Below, one piece after another: positions 18,481 through 26,378 of a stretch of DNA of 64,000 nucleotides. The DNA lies in assembly GCA_002696735.1 (NCBI GenBank), contig NZSL01000008.1:372001-436000 (forward strand), read 5' to 3'. Position 1 is the stretch's first letter. Each line of letters opens with the position of its first letter. The position numbers and the translations under genes are program-made. The notes beneath the pieces were generated by a model. It did not search any database. It was not told the origin of the DNA and worked only from the letters and a program-made list of their open reading frames with translations. The DNA comes from Methylophaga sp. (lineage in GTDB: Bacteria; Pseudomonadota; Gammaproteobacteria; Nitrosococcales; Methylophagaceae).

Positions 18481-19054
18481 GCCAACACAAATAAAAGAAC
18501 CAAAACAGGCGTTAGCAGCTTATCTGCAGGAGTTATTGCTGGACAGTGAACCGGAAACGCTTGAACAGGTAGCTGCTGAGATAGACCAGACACTTCCTGT
18601 CGCCGAACCCGAAAGCTTCGCCGACATCGAAAATTCGCCTGACAAACATACGCAGGCATTATTATTCGAGGTGGCGGGAATGCAGCTTGCATTGAGTCTG
18701 GATGAACTGGATGGCATTGAAAACTGGCCAGACGATGGGTTGTCGCAAATTCCAGGGCATCCAAGCTATGTTGTTGGCACCTTAAGTCGGCCTCAACAGC
18801 ATACCCAAGTAATTGATTTGACGACATTGATCACCAATCAATCAAGTAATTCAGATAACAACCGATACATATTATTAGTAGACAATAAACAATTGGGATT
18901 GGCGGTTTCAGTGATACGTCATGTGGTCAAGCTCGAGGGTGATAATGTGCGTTGGCGGCGAGAACCAGGTCAGAGACCCTGGCTGGCGGGTATGTTAATG
19001 TCTCCTCTGAGTAGTATTATTTCGTTACCCGAGCTGTTAAAAATAATACGTTAG
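18473..19054 (+). CDS. CheW-domain polar array protein, ParP-like
   Basis: This 193-residue protein has a Pro/Glu-rich N-terminal tail of about 60 residues. A CheW-like domain follows (LFEVAGMQLALSLDELDGIENW, IPGHPSYVVGTLSR, YILLVDNKQLGLAVSVI). The position after the ParC-like ATPase matches ParP of Vibrio and CheW2 of Pseudomonas. ParP joins ParC to CheA at the array. The ATG overlaps the previous stop by 8 bases. The role is inferred from family and neighbour order. Confidence 0.85.
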   Translation: MSKPTQIKEPKQALAAYLQELLLDSEPETLEQVAAEIDQTLPVAEPESFADIENSPDKHTQALLFEVAGMQLALSLDELDGIENWPDDGLSQIPGHPSYVVGTLSRPQQHTQVIDLTTLITNQSSNSDNNRYILLVDNKQLGLAVSVIRHVVKLEGDNVRWRREPGQRPWLAGMLMSPLSSIISLPELLKIIR

Positions 19055-19063
19055 CCAATAAAA

Positions 19064-19080
19064 TTGGCACAAACTGTGCT
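19064..19080 (+). promoter_or_regulatory. candidate sigma-54 promoter for cheW
   Basis: The sequence TTGGCACAAACTGTGCT has the GG (19066-19067) and GC (19078-19079) separated by exactly 10 bases, as sigma-54 requires. It differs at two positions from the TTGGCACGNNNNTTGCW consensus. It lies about 75 bases before cheW in one of the few gaps of the block. A small dyad, GCCAATAAAATTGGC, overlaps its upstream edge. Confidence 0.6.
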
Positions 19081-19155
19081 TTGATGAATATATATAAATA
19101 GCGTCATAAAATTGGCAGATTAAGGTTGGTCAATTTTTTGAATAAGGAAAAAACC

Positions 19156-19635
19156 ATGAGCGAGCAAGATAATCAGGCCGGGAGTGATCCGATTCTACAA
19201 TGGGTTACCTACCATTTGGAACAGGAAGTCTATGGCATCAATGTGATGCAGGTGCAGGAAGTATTACGCCCAACTGAAATAGCTCCAGTACCTGGAGCAC
19301 CTGATTATGTGCTGGGTATCATCAATCTACGCGGTAATGTGGTAACCGTCATTGATACTCGCAAGCGGTTTGGTCTGCCCTCCCGTGAAGCTGACGAAGA
19401 TTCGCGAATTATTATTGCCGAAGTCAGTGGTAACGTTATTGGCATGTTAGTCGACAGCGTCGCTGAGGTCGTTTATTTACATCAATCAGAAATTGACACT
19501 GCGCCTAATGTCAGCAGTGATGACAGTTCTCGTTTTATTCAAGGCGTATGTAACCGAGATAAAACGTTATTGATTCTGGTTGACGTCAATAAACTGCTGA
19601 ATGATGACGAAATCGCTGATATCGCCAGTTTCTAA
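19156..19635 (+). CDS. cheW: chemotaxis coupling protein CheW
   Basis: CheW (about 159 aa) couples receptors to CheA. The domain reads WVTYHLEQEVYGINVMQVQEVLRPTEIAPVPGAPDYVLGIINLRGNVVTVIDTRKRFGL and ends FIQGVCNRDKTLLILVDVNKLL, all standard. I start at ATG 19156, 8 bases after AAGGA. The TTG 30 bases upstream is unlikely. A sigma-54-like promoter lies upstream. Confidence 0.97.
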   Translation: MSEQDNQAGSDPILQWVTYHLEQEVYGINVMQVQEVLRPTEIAPVPGAPDYVLGIINLRGNVVTVIDTRKRFGLPSREADEDSRIIIAEVSGNVIGMLVDSVAEVVYLHQSEIDTAPNVSSDDSSRFIQGVCNRDKTLLILVDVNKLLNDDEIADIASF

Positions 19636-19641
19636 TGTGAC

Positions 19642-19824
19642 ATGGCTGACGAAATTCATCCTGCTCAACCACTTGTTCCTACAACAAGAGTGGATGTTCC
19701 TGCAGATGAAAAACGTCGCCATAAACAGAACGAGCAGGACGATAATCATGTCGAAGATAATGAAAAAGAAAATAAACAGCCAAAGCGGCCTCCTAAAACC
19801 GGCATTATTGATGAATATGTGTGA
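19642..19824 (+). CDS. small charged protein of unknown function between cheW and DUF2802 gene
   Basis: This 60-residue ORF starts 6 bases after the cheW stop. The product is very hydrophilic, rich in Lys, Glu, Asp and Asn (DEKRRHKQNEQDDNHVEDNEKENKQ is one run in the middle), and ends PPKTGIIDEYV. It has no signal or membrane helix. The ribosome site is poor, which fits coupling to cheW. I do not recognise a family. The short hydrophobic C-terminal tail could be a binding peptide (inference). Confidence 0.6.
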   Translation: MADEIHPAQPLVPTTRVDVPADEKRRHKQNEQDDNHVEDNEKENKQPKRPPKTGIIDEYV

Positions 19825-19842
19825 TATCTCAGGAGATATATC

Positions 19843-20229
19843 ATGATGTTATACGGCTTATACAGTTTGGTGGGATTGCTGGGGATTGTGCTACTGGTCA
19901 CCAGCTACCGTTTCTTTCGATTGAGCCGCTCTCAGGCCAACCAAATCAGTGCTCTGCAGCAACAGTTATCTGCTTTATGCAGTGCTGCAGTGGGTTCGGA
20001 TGAACGAATTGTTCGCTTTGAACAAACCCTGATGAAAATACGTGAGCAGCAAAACAGTATGGATTTGGGACAGCCTCAACAACAAAGTTACGAGCATGCC
20101 ATTCGCCTGGCAAGAAAAGGTGTTGATATCAATCAGCTTATTGATAATTGCAACCTGAGTGAGGAAGAAGCATTGTTGATTACCCGTCTGCATGGGATAC
20201 AGCGTCAGTCCGTAACCGATTTACACTAG
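19843..20229 (+). CDS. DUF2802 membrane-anchored protein
   Basis: This 128-residue protein has one N-terminal membrane helix (LYSLVGLLGIVLLVTSYRFF), a coiled-coil segment and a C-terminal helix-turn-helix-like region (YEHAIRLARKGVDINQLIDNCNLSEEEALLITRLHG). This matches the DUF2802 family found at the end of polar flagellar clusters after cheW. An AGGAGA site precedes the ATG. The TAG stop shares a CTAG tetranucleotide with the stop of the convergent REC-GGDEF-EAL gene. Confidence 0.85.
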   Translation: MMLYGLYSLVGLLGIVLLVTSYRFFRLSRSQANQISALQQQLSALCSAAVGSDERIVRFEQTLMKIREQQNSMDLGQPQQQSYEHAIRLARKGVDINQLIDNCNLSEEEALLITRLHGIQRQSVTDLH

Positions 20230-22067
20230 GATTTATTAGGCAACGCTCGTTGCGGCTTACCAATTAAATAACCTTGGACAAAGTCCACACCGAATTCCTG
20301 CAACATCTTCAAAGTTTCCCTGTCCTCAACAAACTCAGCTACCGTTTTTTTGCCGAGACTGTGTGAGATATCAATCATTGATTTCACCAATAATTGATCC
20401 ACCGGATCATTATGTAAATTGGTGATAAACCCACCATCAATTTTCAATATATCTACCGGGAAATGTTTTAAATAGCTGTAAGAGTTGAAACCGGCACCAA
20501 AGTCATCCAGTGCGAAGCGGCACCCCAAATTTCGCAGACGATCCACCATCTGTTTGGTTTGTTCAAAATTGGATATCGCTGACGTCTCAGTAATTTCAAA
20601 GACCAGACGCGAAGGATCGGCACCGGTTTCCAGCAGTTTGCGTTCCACCAGAGGATATAAATTCTGATCGAGGAAAATATTGCCTGACAAATTAACCGCC
20701 AGTGCCGTATCACTCGGTATGTGTGTCAGCAATTCAAATGCATGATTAACCACCCACAAATCAATCTGGTGAATTAACCCCATGGCCTCAGCAACGGGAA
20801 TAAAATCCTGTGGGTAATAGAGTTTGTCGCCCTGTCCACGCATTCGAATCAAACATTCGTAATGGTTGATTTTTCTCTCTTTGAGCGAGTAGATGGGCTG
20901 AAATTCCAGAACAAATTTTTCTTGTTTCAATGCCGCACGAATTCTGGGCGCCCATTTGACACTGTGTCTTAATGCATACATCTCACGATCTGCCGGGCTG
21001 TATACATGCACACGATTGCGTCCACGTTTTTTGGCGGTATAACAGGCCTGATTGGCATGCGACAGAATTTCACCTACTGTCGAGGCATCCGCTTCGGAAA
21101 TACATTTAACACCGATACTGGCAGATAAATGATATTGATGATCATGGAAAGTAAAACTGTAGCCATCAAACAGGTCTCGCAAACCTTCTGCCCGCGCTAC
21201 GGCGGTTTCCGGATCGATGGTATCGACTAATACCGCAAACTCATCAGAACCGATTCGAACCAGTGTGTCGCGGACTTTAAAAAATCCCCGCAACGAATTC
21301 GCAACCTGTACCAGTAGGCTATCACCCGCCTCATGACCCTCAGCGTCGTTAAGAACTTTGAAGCTATCCAGATCAATATAAAACACCGCACTACTGGTAT
21401 GGAAATTCCGCACCTGCGTTAAAGTAATTTCAAGTGCCTGTTCAAGCCGACGCCGGTTTGCCAGACCAGTCAAATCATCATGATTTACTGAAAATTGCAG
21501 TCGAGCTTCCATCACCCGTAGCTGGGCATTTTCGTCTTCAATCTGTTGTTGGCGGAGATAGTAATGATCACGTTCGCGCTTGGTAGCCAGCGTTGTCATA
21601 ACTGCAGGCGGCAATGATTCAGCAGTAAGCGGCCGATATAAAAGCGACGTCACCCCATGCCCCAAATCCGTTAATAATTGGTTATGGTTCCATTGGGATT
21701 TTTCGGTCAGGGCAATAACTGGAATGCGCCGCCATTCATCAAACTGATCCAGTTTCAGACGCAGTTCACGGGCATTACATTCACCCAGACGACAATCCAG
21801 AATAATTAAATCAATATCACATTGATCATCATTAATATTCTTGCGCAGTACTTGCATCAGCTTTTCTTGGCCATTGGCACTGGTGATGTTAGTAAATCCA
21901 CTAAGTGACAACATGGTTTGCAGAAAAGCCAGATCAGAAACGCGTGTCCCGCTAATCAGAATTCGTGCCGCCAGTAAATCATTAACTTCCGCAGCAGATA
22001 CTGGCGCCGTCAGGCTCTGCTCGGATGTCTTTGACACCTGTGACTCAATTGTTAGCAGTTTATTCAT
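20226..22067 (-). CDS. degenerate REC - GGDEF - EAL cyclic-di-GMP protein
   Basis: This is a 613-residue cytosolic protein. The receiver (about 34-155) keeps the phospho-acceptor Asp 91 but lacks the acidic pair (ILISGTR) and has Arg 145 where Lys is expected (YRP). The cyclase motif is GSDEF (273-277), and the upstream inhibitory RxxD reads KVRD, so synthesis is doubtful. The EAL domain reads ECL at 404-406 but keeps VNLSG, EITET, DDFGAG (521-526), LKIDG, AEFVED and QGYLIGKP, so phosphodiesterase activity is likely. It sits beside fliK and the motility block, pointing to c-di-GMP control of swimming (inference). The stop overlaps that of the DUF2802 gene. Confidence 0.9.
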   Translation of the reverse strand: MNKLLTIESQVSKTSEQSLTAPVSAAEVNDLLAARILISGTRVSDLAFLQTMLSLSGFTNITSANGQEKLMQVLRKNINDDQCDIDLIILDCRLGECNARELRLKLDQFDEWRRIPVIALTEKSQWNHNQLLTDLGHGVTSLLYRPLTAESLPPAVMTTLATKRERDHYYLRQQQIEDENAQLRVMEARLQFSVNHDDLTGLANRRRLEQALEITLTQVRNFHTSSAVFYIDLDSFKVLNDAEGHEAGDSLLVQVANSLRGFFKVRDTLVRIGSDEFAVLVDTIDPETAVARAEGLRDLFDGYSFTFHDHQYHLSASIGVKCISEADASTVGEILSHANQACYTAKKRGRNRVHVYSPADREMYALRHSVKWAPRIRAALKQEKFVLEFQPIYSLKERKINHYECLIRMRGQGDKLYYPQDFIPVAEAMGLIHQIDLWVVNHAFELLTHIPSDTALAVNLSGNIFLDQNLYPLVERKLLETGADPSRLVFEITETSAISNFEQTKQMVDRLRNLGCRFALDDFGAGFNSYSYLKHFPVDILKIDGGFITNLHNDPVDQLLVKSMIDISHSLGKKTVAEFVEDRETLKMLQEFGVDFVQGYLIGKPQRALPNKS

Positions 22068-22142
22068 CTGTTCTGTATGCGGTTACTTTTGACCGGTTTT
22101 AGAGATACATGCAGATGAAAATAGCGGTTTTATATTTTAAAA

Positions 22143-22187
22143 TCAATACTTAATGTGATTTTTATAATGCGATTTATAAAGTATTGA
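22143..22187. repeat. 9-bp inverted repeat upstream of the REC-GGDEF-EAL gene
   Basis: TCAATACTT at 22143-22151 is repeated inverted as AAGTATTGA at 22179-22187 in an AT-rich 180-base gap. It lies about 75-120 bases before the minus-strand gene at 22067. It could be an operator or leader stem. There is no run of T to make it a terminator. Confidence 0.4.
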
Positions 22188-22249
22188 AGAAATTTAGCCT
22201 ATATGAGCTCAATGATAATGGTTCGATATAGATGAATTGATAAAGGAAT

Positions 22250-22528
22250 TTAACCTTTTTCTTTGGGAAACTTTCCTGAAACAATATAGGCATAGGCTAT
22301 CACTTCAGCGATTACCCGATATAAAGCTTCGGGTATCGCTTCACCCAGCTGCATATCTTTAAGCATGTCCGCTAACGCTGCATCTTCACGAAGCGGAATA
22401 TTGTGCTGTTTGGCAATGCGGATAATTTCAGCGGCAATATCGCCCTCACCACTGGCGGTCACTGTCGGGGCATTATCACCATCATAATGCAGTGCAATTG
22501 CTCGTAATGGCTGCGTCTGCTGTTTCAT
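22250..22528 (-). CDS. FlhB C-terminal-domain homologue (FhlB type)
   Basis: This 92-residue protein resembles the cytoplasmic domain of FlhB after autocleavage: AIALHYDGDNAPTVTASGEGDIAAEIIRIAKQHNIPLRED, then DMLKDMQLGEAIPEALYRVIAEVIAYAY. It begins where the NPTH site would be and lacks that motif and all membrane helices. Such stand-alone proteins are annotated as FlhB-like or EscU/YscU-family and are encoded next to fliK. The start overlaps the fliK stop by 4 bases. It may act with FliK in substrate switching (inference). Confidence 0.88.
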   Translation of the reverse strand: MKQQTQPLRAIALHYDGDNAPTVTASGEGDIAAEIIRIAKQHNIPLREDAALADMLKDMQLGEAIPEALYRVIAEVIAYAYIVSGKFPKEKG

Positions 22529-24093
22529 ACCGAAATATCCACTAATGCATCAGAGGTAGCAGTCTGTGTCAGCGGCGTTAACCATTCCACCGGGGCACAG
22601 TGACAACTTAATTGCTGTACCTGTAAATCAAGTGCCGCTAGTTTTTCACGTAATAAATCGATATTTTCCTCCAGCAAGGCTACCGCTTTGGGATCTTCTG
22701 CCGTTAATGCCACACTGACGACAGTTGATTGCAAACCTATCGAAGCCCGCAGTTTGCCAAGATTTTGCGTTTCCAGATTAAGTGTGACCTGCCATTGTTC
22801 TTCATCTTGCTGGTTCTGTTTGGTCCCCTGCTGAAACTGTAACTGCATCCACTGTAACTGTTGTTTATCCCTGAGTGGCACATCCATTAACCAGACCTGC
22901 TGTTGGGTGGGGCTATCCGCCTCCCTTACCATGTTCAGTTGGTTCATCTGCACTCTGGCAAGCGCCGTTTCCACTTCACGCAATAACACCTGCAATCTGG
23001 CCAACTCGGTAACGCCAGCCTGAAATTGGGCATTCTGAGCAATTTGTTGAACAGGTGCATTTGAAGAACTCATCGGTTGATTAGTTGTGACAGTCGCGCC
23101 AACAGAACCTTGTCCAGCCAGAAGCGTGGTGAGCAACTGCGCTGGCGTCTGCCCGCCAGCCAGTAAAGCACTGGTTATATGAGATGGCAATTGCTGTAAA
23201 GCCGCTGGCTGATTGAGCAGATTTATCAGTGCAGTTCGAATTTCCGCCGGAAGATTCTGAGCATTGATTTGGCCATTTGCTGTCTGCCGGATCTGCCCTT
23301 CCAGCGCTGCAGCCAGTTTCAGTAAATTGGCTTTAAAGTCTCCAGTTAAACTCGGATTGGGCTGCAGTAACTGTCGTTCCAGAAATACGCCAGACTGCTG
23401 AATGGCCTGCTGTAAATTGGCAGGTTGCTGGACAGTCTGTAATTCCCGGATATTTTGCCAAAGCTGGCTCACAGCATTTTGCACCGGCACCATGTTTTTC
23501 AATTCAGGTAACGCATTGATAACATTTTGTAATTGCGGTGGTTGAGCTAAAACCATTGGCATTAACCGACGTTGTTGGGAAACCATGGTTTCTGAGGAAG
23601 TTTGATTGGGAGTTTGTAAAGCCACGCTTAACGGTGAGTTACTGAGAATTTGCACTAAAAGCTGCTGACCGGGTTTAAAGCTGGAACTTAGTCTGCTGAT
23701 ATCCAATTCCAGGGGAACAGATAACTTTCCGGATTGCTGTAGCGCCAGCAAGATGGATTGCTGGGGTAGCAACTTAATGACCTCAGCCAACAACGTTTGC
23801 CCCGGCCGCAGATCGGTTGTAACGGGAGGAACGGCTGCCACCGAAATCAGTTTAAGCGCCGCTTTATCACCGCTATCAGACCGCTGTAGCTCGATAGTCT
23901 GACCACGTTGCAAATCCACACCAGACTGAATGGTGACGATTTTTCCCGCCAGTTGAATATCAACATTTTCACCGGCTTTACCTGCTGAGACCACCACCGC
24001 TTGCGCAACCTGGCCGGGGGAAAGTGGCAGTGTGCGACTTGCAGTTTCCGTAACAGTGACCTGAGCAGCCTGTGAGGTCTGAGGTATTTGCAT
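22525..24093 (-). CDS. fliK: flagellar hook-length control protein FliK
   Basis: FliK (522 aa from the chosen start) measures the hook and triggers FlhB switching. It has the typical long Gln/Leu/Ala-rich ruler region and a folded C-terminal domain (WQVTLNLETQNLGKLRASIGLQSTVVSVALTAEDPKAVALLEENIDLLREKLAALDL). I start at Met MQIPQTS (24093), which fits FliK N-termini. Upstream in-frame Met codons exist at 24108 and 24135. An extended -10 box at 24122-24127 would put transcription start after 24135. The gene lies outside the fliL-fliM operon, unlike in Pseudomonas. Confidence 0.9.
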   Translation of the reverse strand: MQIPQTSQAAQVTVTETASRTLPLSPGQVAQAVVVSAGKAGENVDIQLAGKIVTIQSGVDLQRGQTIELQRSDSGDKAALKLISVAAVPPVTTDLRPGQTLLAEVIKLLPQQSILLALQQSGKLSVPLELDISRLSSSFKPGQQLLVQILSNSPLSVALQTPNQTSSETMVSQQRRLMPMVLAQPPQLQNVINALPELKNMVPVQNAVSQLWQNIRELQTVQQPANLQQAIQQSGVFLERQLLQPNPSLTGDFKANLLKLAAALEGQIRQTANGQINAQNLPAEIRTALINLLNQPAALQQLPSHITSALLAGGQTPAQLLTTLLAGQGSVGATVTTNQPMSSSNAPVQQIAQNAQFQAGVTELARLQVLLREVETALARVQMNQLNMVREADSPTQQQVWLMDVPLRDKQQLQWMQLQFQQGTKQNQQDEEQWQVTLNLETQNLGKLRASIGLQSTVVSVALTAEDPKAVALLEENIDLLREKLAALDLQVQQLSCHCAPVEWLTPLTQTATSDALVDISV

Positions 24094-24121
24094 GAATTCA
24101 CCCAGCATTAAACACAATGCT

Positions 24122-24130
24122 AGTATAGCA
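24122..24130 (-). promoter_or_regulatory. possible extended -10 promoter for fliK
   Basis: On the minus strand the sequence TGCTATACT gives an extended -10 element (TGnTATACT). No good -35 is visible. Its position about 30 bases before the fliK ATG at 24093 is suitable, and it argues against the longer ORF starting at 24135. Confidence 0.35.
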
Positions 24131-24156
24131 ACCAACTTGTTGCCAAAGACCGGTCA

Positions 24157-25017
24157 ATGAATAAATTCAGTACAAAATGGTATACACGCCAGGATAAGAC
24201 CATCAGTGGCCCTTTCACAAAGGCCCTGCTGAAAAGTAACCTGCAATTGGGCAGAATTAATGCTCAAACGGAAGTCAGCACTGATCAGAAATACTGGCAA
24301 CCGTTGGGCGATATCATCGCACTGGACACTGTTGACCCGGTCATCCCCCCTCCATTACCCATTGATGAACGTGATGGTTTTGATAGGCGCAATGAACAGC
24401 CGCTTACCGAAGCCGAACGTGAAATGCGTCGGCAACAGCGACGCAAACAGGAACCGGACTTTTTAATTCAGCAGCGCCAACAGCGCAGTGAATTATTAAA
24501 AAGACTCAAACCGGAACGTCCTGCCCGTTTTTGGCCGATATTTATTATCAGTGTGATTTTAACGGGTGTATTTATAGGTGCGATTTCATTCCCAACCCCT
24601 TCGAATATTTCTGAAGCAGATTGCGACACTGCTCCAGCCCCGTTGGTGAATTGGGAAAACTGTCTGAAACCCGGCTTGGACATCCCTTCAGCCACGTTAA
24701 CGGGAGCCAACCTTCGCAACAGCGGACTCGCCATGTCAAATATGATGAATGCTGATTTGGTTGGGACTGACTTAAGCTATGCAGATTTACCACTTAGTAA
24801 CCTGAGTTATACCAATTTACAGGGGGCCAATTTGAAAGGAGCCAACCTGCAGCAGGCTGATTTGTCTTACAGTAATTTATCCGACAGTGATTTGAGTTTT
24901 GCCAATTTACGTGATGCCAAACTGGGGGGCAGTGATTTGCAAAATGCAAAATTGGACAAAGCTATCTGGATAGATGGCCGGATATGTGCGGCAGGTTCGA
25001 TTGGAAACTGTTTATAA
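24157..25017 (+). CDS. GYF_2 - transmembrane - pentapeptide-repeat protein
   Basis: This 286-residue protein has three visible parts. Residues 6-52 resemble a GYF_2 domain (KWYTRQDKTISGPFTKALLKSNLQLGRINAQTEVS, QYW-like and PLGDI). A charged basic stretch leads into one membrane helix at about 125-143 (FWPIFIISVILTGVFIGAI). The C-terminal part is a right-handed pentapeptide-repeat helix with A(D/N)Lxx units (about 177-265). It closes with WIDGRICAAGSIGNC, where two Cys may form a disulphide. The topology puts the repeat domain outside the cytoplasm (inference). It is divergent from fliK. Function unknown. Confidence 0.8.
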   Translation: MNKFSTKWYTRQDKTISGPFTKALLKSNLQLGRINAQTEVSTDQKYWQPLGDIIALDTVDPVIPPPLPIDERDGFDRRNEQPLTEAEREMRRQQRRKQEPDFLIQQRQQRSELLKRLKPERPARFWPIFIISVILTGVFIGAISFPTPSNISEADCDTAPAPLVNWENCLKPGLDIPSATLTGANLRNSGLAMSNMMNADLVGTDLSYADLPLSNLSYTNLQGANLKGANLQQADLSYSNLSDSDLSFANLRDAKLGGSDLQNAKLDKAIWIDGRICAAGSIGNCL

Positions 25018-25026
25018 GCCGGGTTA

Positions 25027-25407
25027 TTAATGCAGCTTTTGCGGAGCAGCCAATGTGAATGCCGGGATATCGACCGCAAAGCGGCTGCCACTGTCATCCA
25101 TCATATTGTAATGGCCCTGCATCATACCGACTGGGGTATCCAGCATCGCCGCACTGGTGTAGGTAAATGTTTCTGTTGGCGCCAGATAAGGATGCTGACC
25201 AACCACGCCATCACCTTCCACTTCCTGTTCATGACCATCGCCACCAGTGATTTTCCAGTAACGTGATAATAACCGCGCTGGCGTATCGCCCTCATTGGTA
25301 ATGGTAATGGTATAGGCAAAAAGATATCTTGCTCTGGCCGGATCAGATTCATGATCCAGGTAAGTGGTTTCAACGTTCACCATAATGTGGTTTTTTTTAT
25401 CGGTCAT
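25027..25407 (-). CDS. apaG: ApaG domain protein
   Basis: ApaG (126 aa) is a small immunoglobulin-like protein linked in E. coli to the ksgA-apaH operon. The hallmarks are FAYTITITNEGDTPARLLSRYWKITGGDGHEQEVEGDGVVGQHPYLAPTETFTYTSAAMLDTPVGMMQGHYNM. I use ATG 25407 (MTDKKNH). The longer frame runs back into glk. It overlaps the glk 3' end by 11 bases, so it is the third gene of a pgl-glk-apaG operon. Confidence 0.95.
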   Translation of the reverse strand: MTDKKNHIMVNVETTYLDHESDPARARYLFAYTITITNEGDTPARLLSRYWKITGGDGHEQEVEGDGVVGQHPYLAPTETFTYTSAAMLDTPVGMMQGHYNMMDDSGSRFAVDIPAFTLAAPQKLH

Positions 25408-26377
25408 GGTCAACATTATACAACGCTTTTCGAGCCAACAAACGTGCTCCACGGAGTCCCACATCAGGATTGTTGATCAAATACACCGGTATCTGCTCCA
25501 GCACCCCACGCATCCTGCCTTTCGCCAGAAACGACTGCATGAAAAAGCCCTGTTCAAATAAGGCCAGATTCTTTACCGCAATACCTCCAGCGACAAAAAT
25601 TCCGGCTCTGGGCAAGGTCATTAGCGCCAGATTACCCGCCTGAGCTCCGTAAATCTGCATAAATAACTGCATGGCTTTTACTGCCGCAGGATCTGTTTCT
25701 TGCAGAGCAGACTGACTTATCTGTTCTGCCGTTAAATTCAATGTCGTGTTGTCACCTTGCTGTTCGGCAATAAAATGGTACAGCATAACCAGGCCGGAGC
25801 CTGATAATACCCGCTCGTAGGAGACATGCTCAAATTGTTCAAACAGTTTATTCAATAAAGCGTGCTGTTGGGTGTCCTGAGCAGCAAAGTCGGTATGGCC
25901 GCCTTCTGTCGGCCATACCCGCCAGCTTTTATGGAGAGGTGACAGAATAGCCTGCCCCAACCCGGTACCTGCACCAATGACTGCTCGTAATGATTTGGCT
26001 TCCGGCTTACCTTGCTGCAGCACAATGAGATCATTCTCTTCAAGTTCACCGATACCATGACCCACCGCGGCAAAATCATTGACCAGGCAAAGCTCAGCAA
26101 GTGGAAATTGCTGCTTCAGCTTATCGCTATCGATAATCCAGGGTCGATTCGTCAGTTGCACTCGGCATCCCCTTAACGGTGCTGCCACGGCAAAACATGC
26201 GCTACTGACTGGCAGAAAATCGACGGCTACAGTAGATAAAAACGCTGTCAGCAGACTTTCAAAATCAGCATAATCATCATTTTCCAAACGTTGTTGCAGA
26301 ATAATTTCACCTTCGAGGTGACTGAGTTGCAACAAGGTTTTGGTACCGCCGATATCTGCAGCTAACAAGGTTTGCAT
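25397..26377 (-). CDS. glk: glucokinase (Glk family)
   Basis: This 326-residue enzyme phosphorylates glucose to glucose-6-phosphate with ATP. The motifs are LLAADIGGTKTLLQL (phosphate 1), LVNDFAAVGHGI, GAGTGLGQA, and GGHTDFA with the later VAGGIAVKN. It is of the hexokinase-fold Glk type rather than the short-motif ROK type. I start at ATG 26377, 2 bases after the pgl stop. The longer ORF to 26518 only reads back through pgl. Together with pgl it feeds the Entner-Doudoroff or pentose phosphate route. Confidence 0.94.
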   Translation of the reverse strand: MQTLLAADIGGTKTLLQLSHLEGEIILQQRLENDDYADFESLLTAFLSTVAVDFLPVSSACFAVAAPLRGCRVQLTNRPWIIDSDKLKQQFPLAELCLVNDFAAVGHGIGELEENDLIVLQQGKPEAKSLRAVIGAGTGLGQAILSPLHKSWRVWPTEGGHTDFAAQDTQQHALLNKLFEQFEHVSYERVLSGSGLVMLYHFIAEQQGDNTTLNLTAEQISQSALQETDPAAVKAMQLFMQIYGAQAGNLALMTLPRAGIFVAGGIAVKNLALFEQGFFMQSFLAKGRMRGVLEQIPVYLINNPDVGLRGARLLARKALYNVDHDR

Positions 26378-26378
26378 A

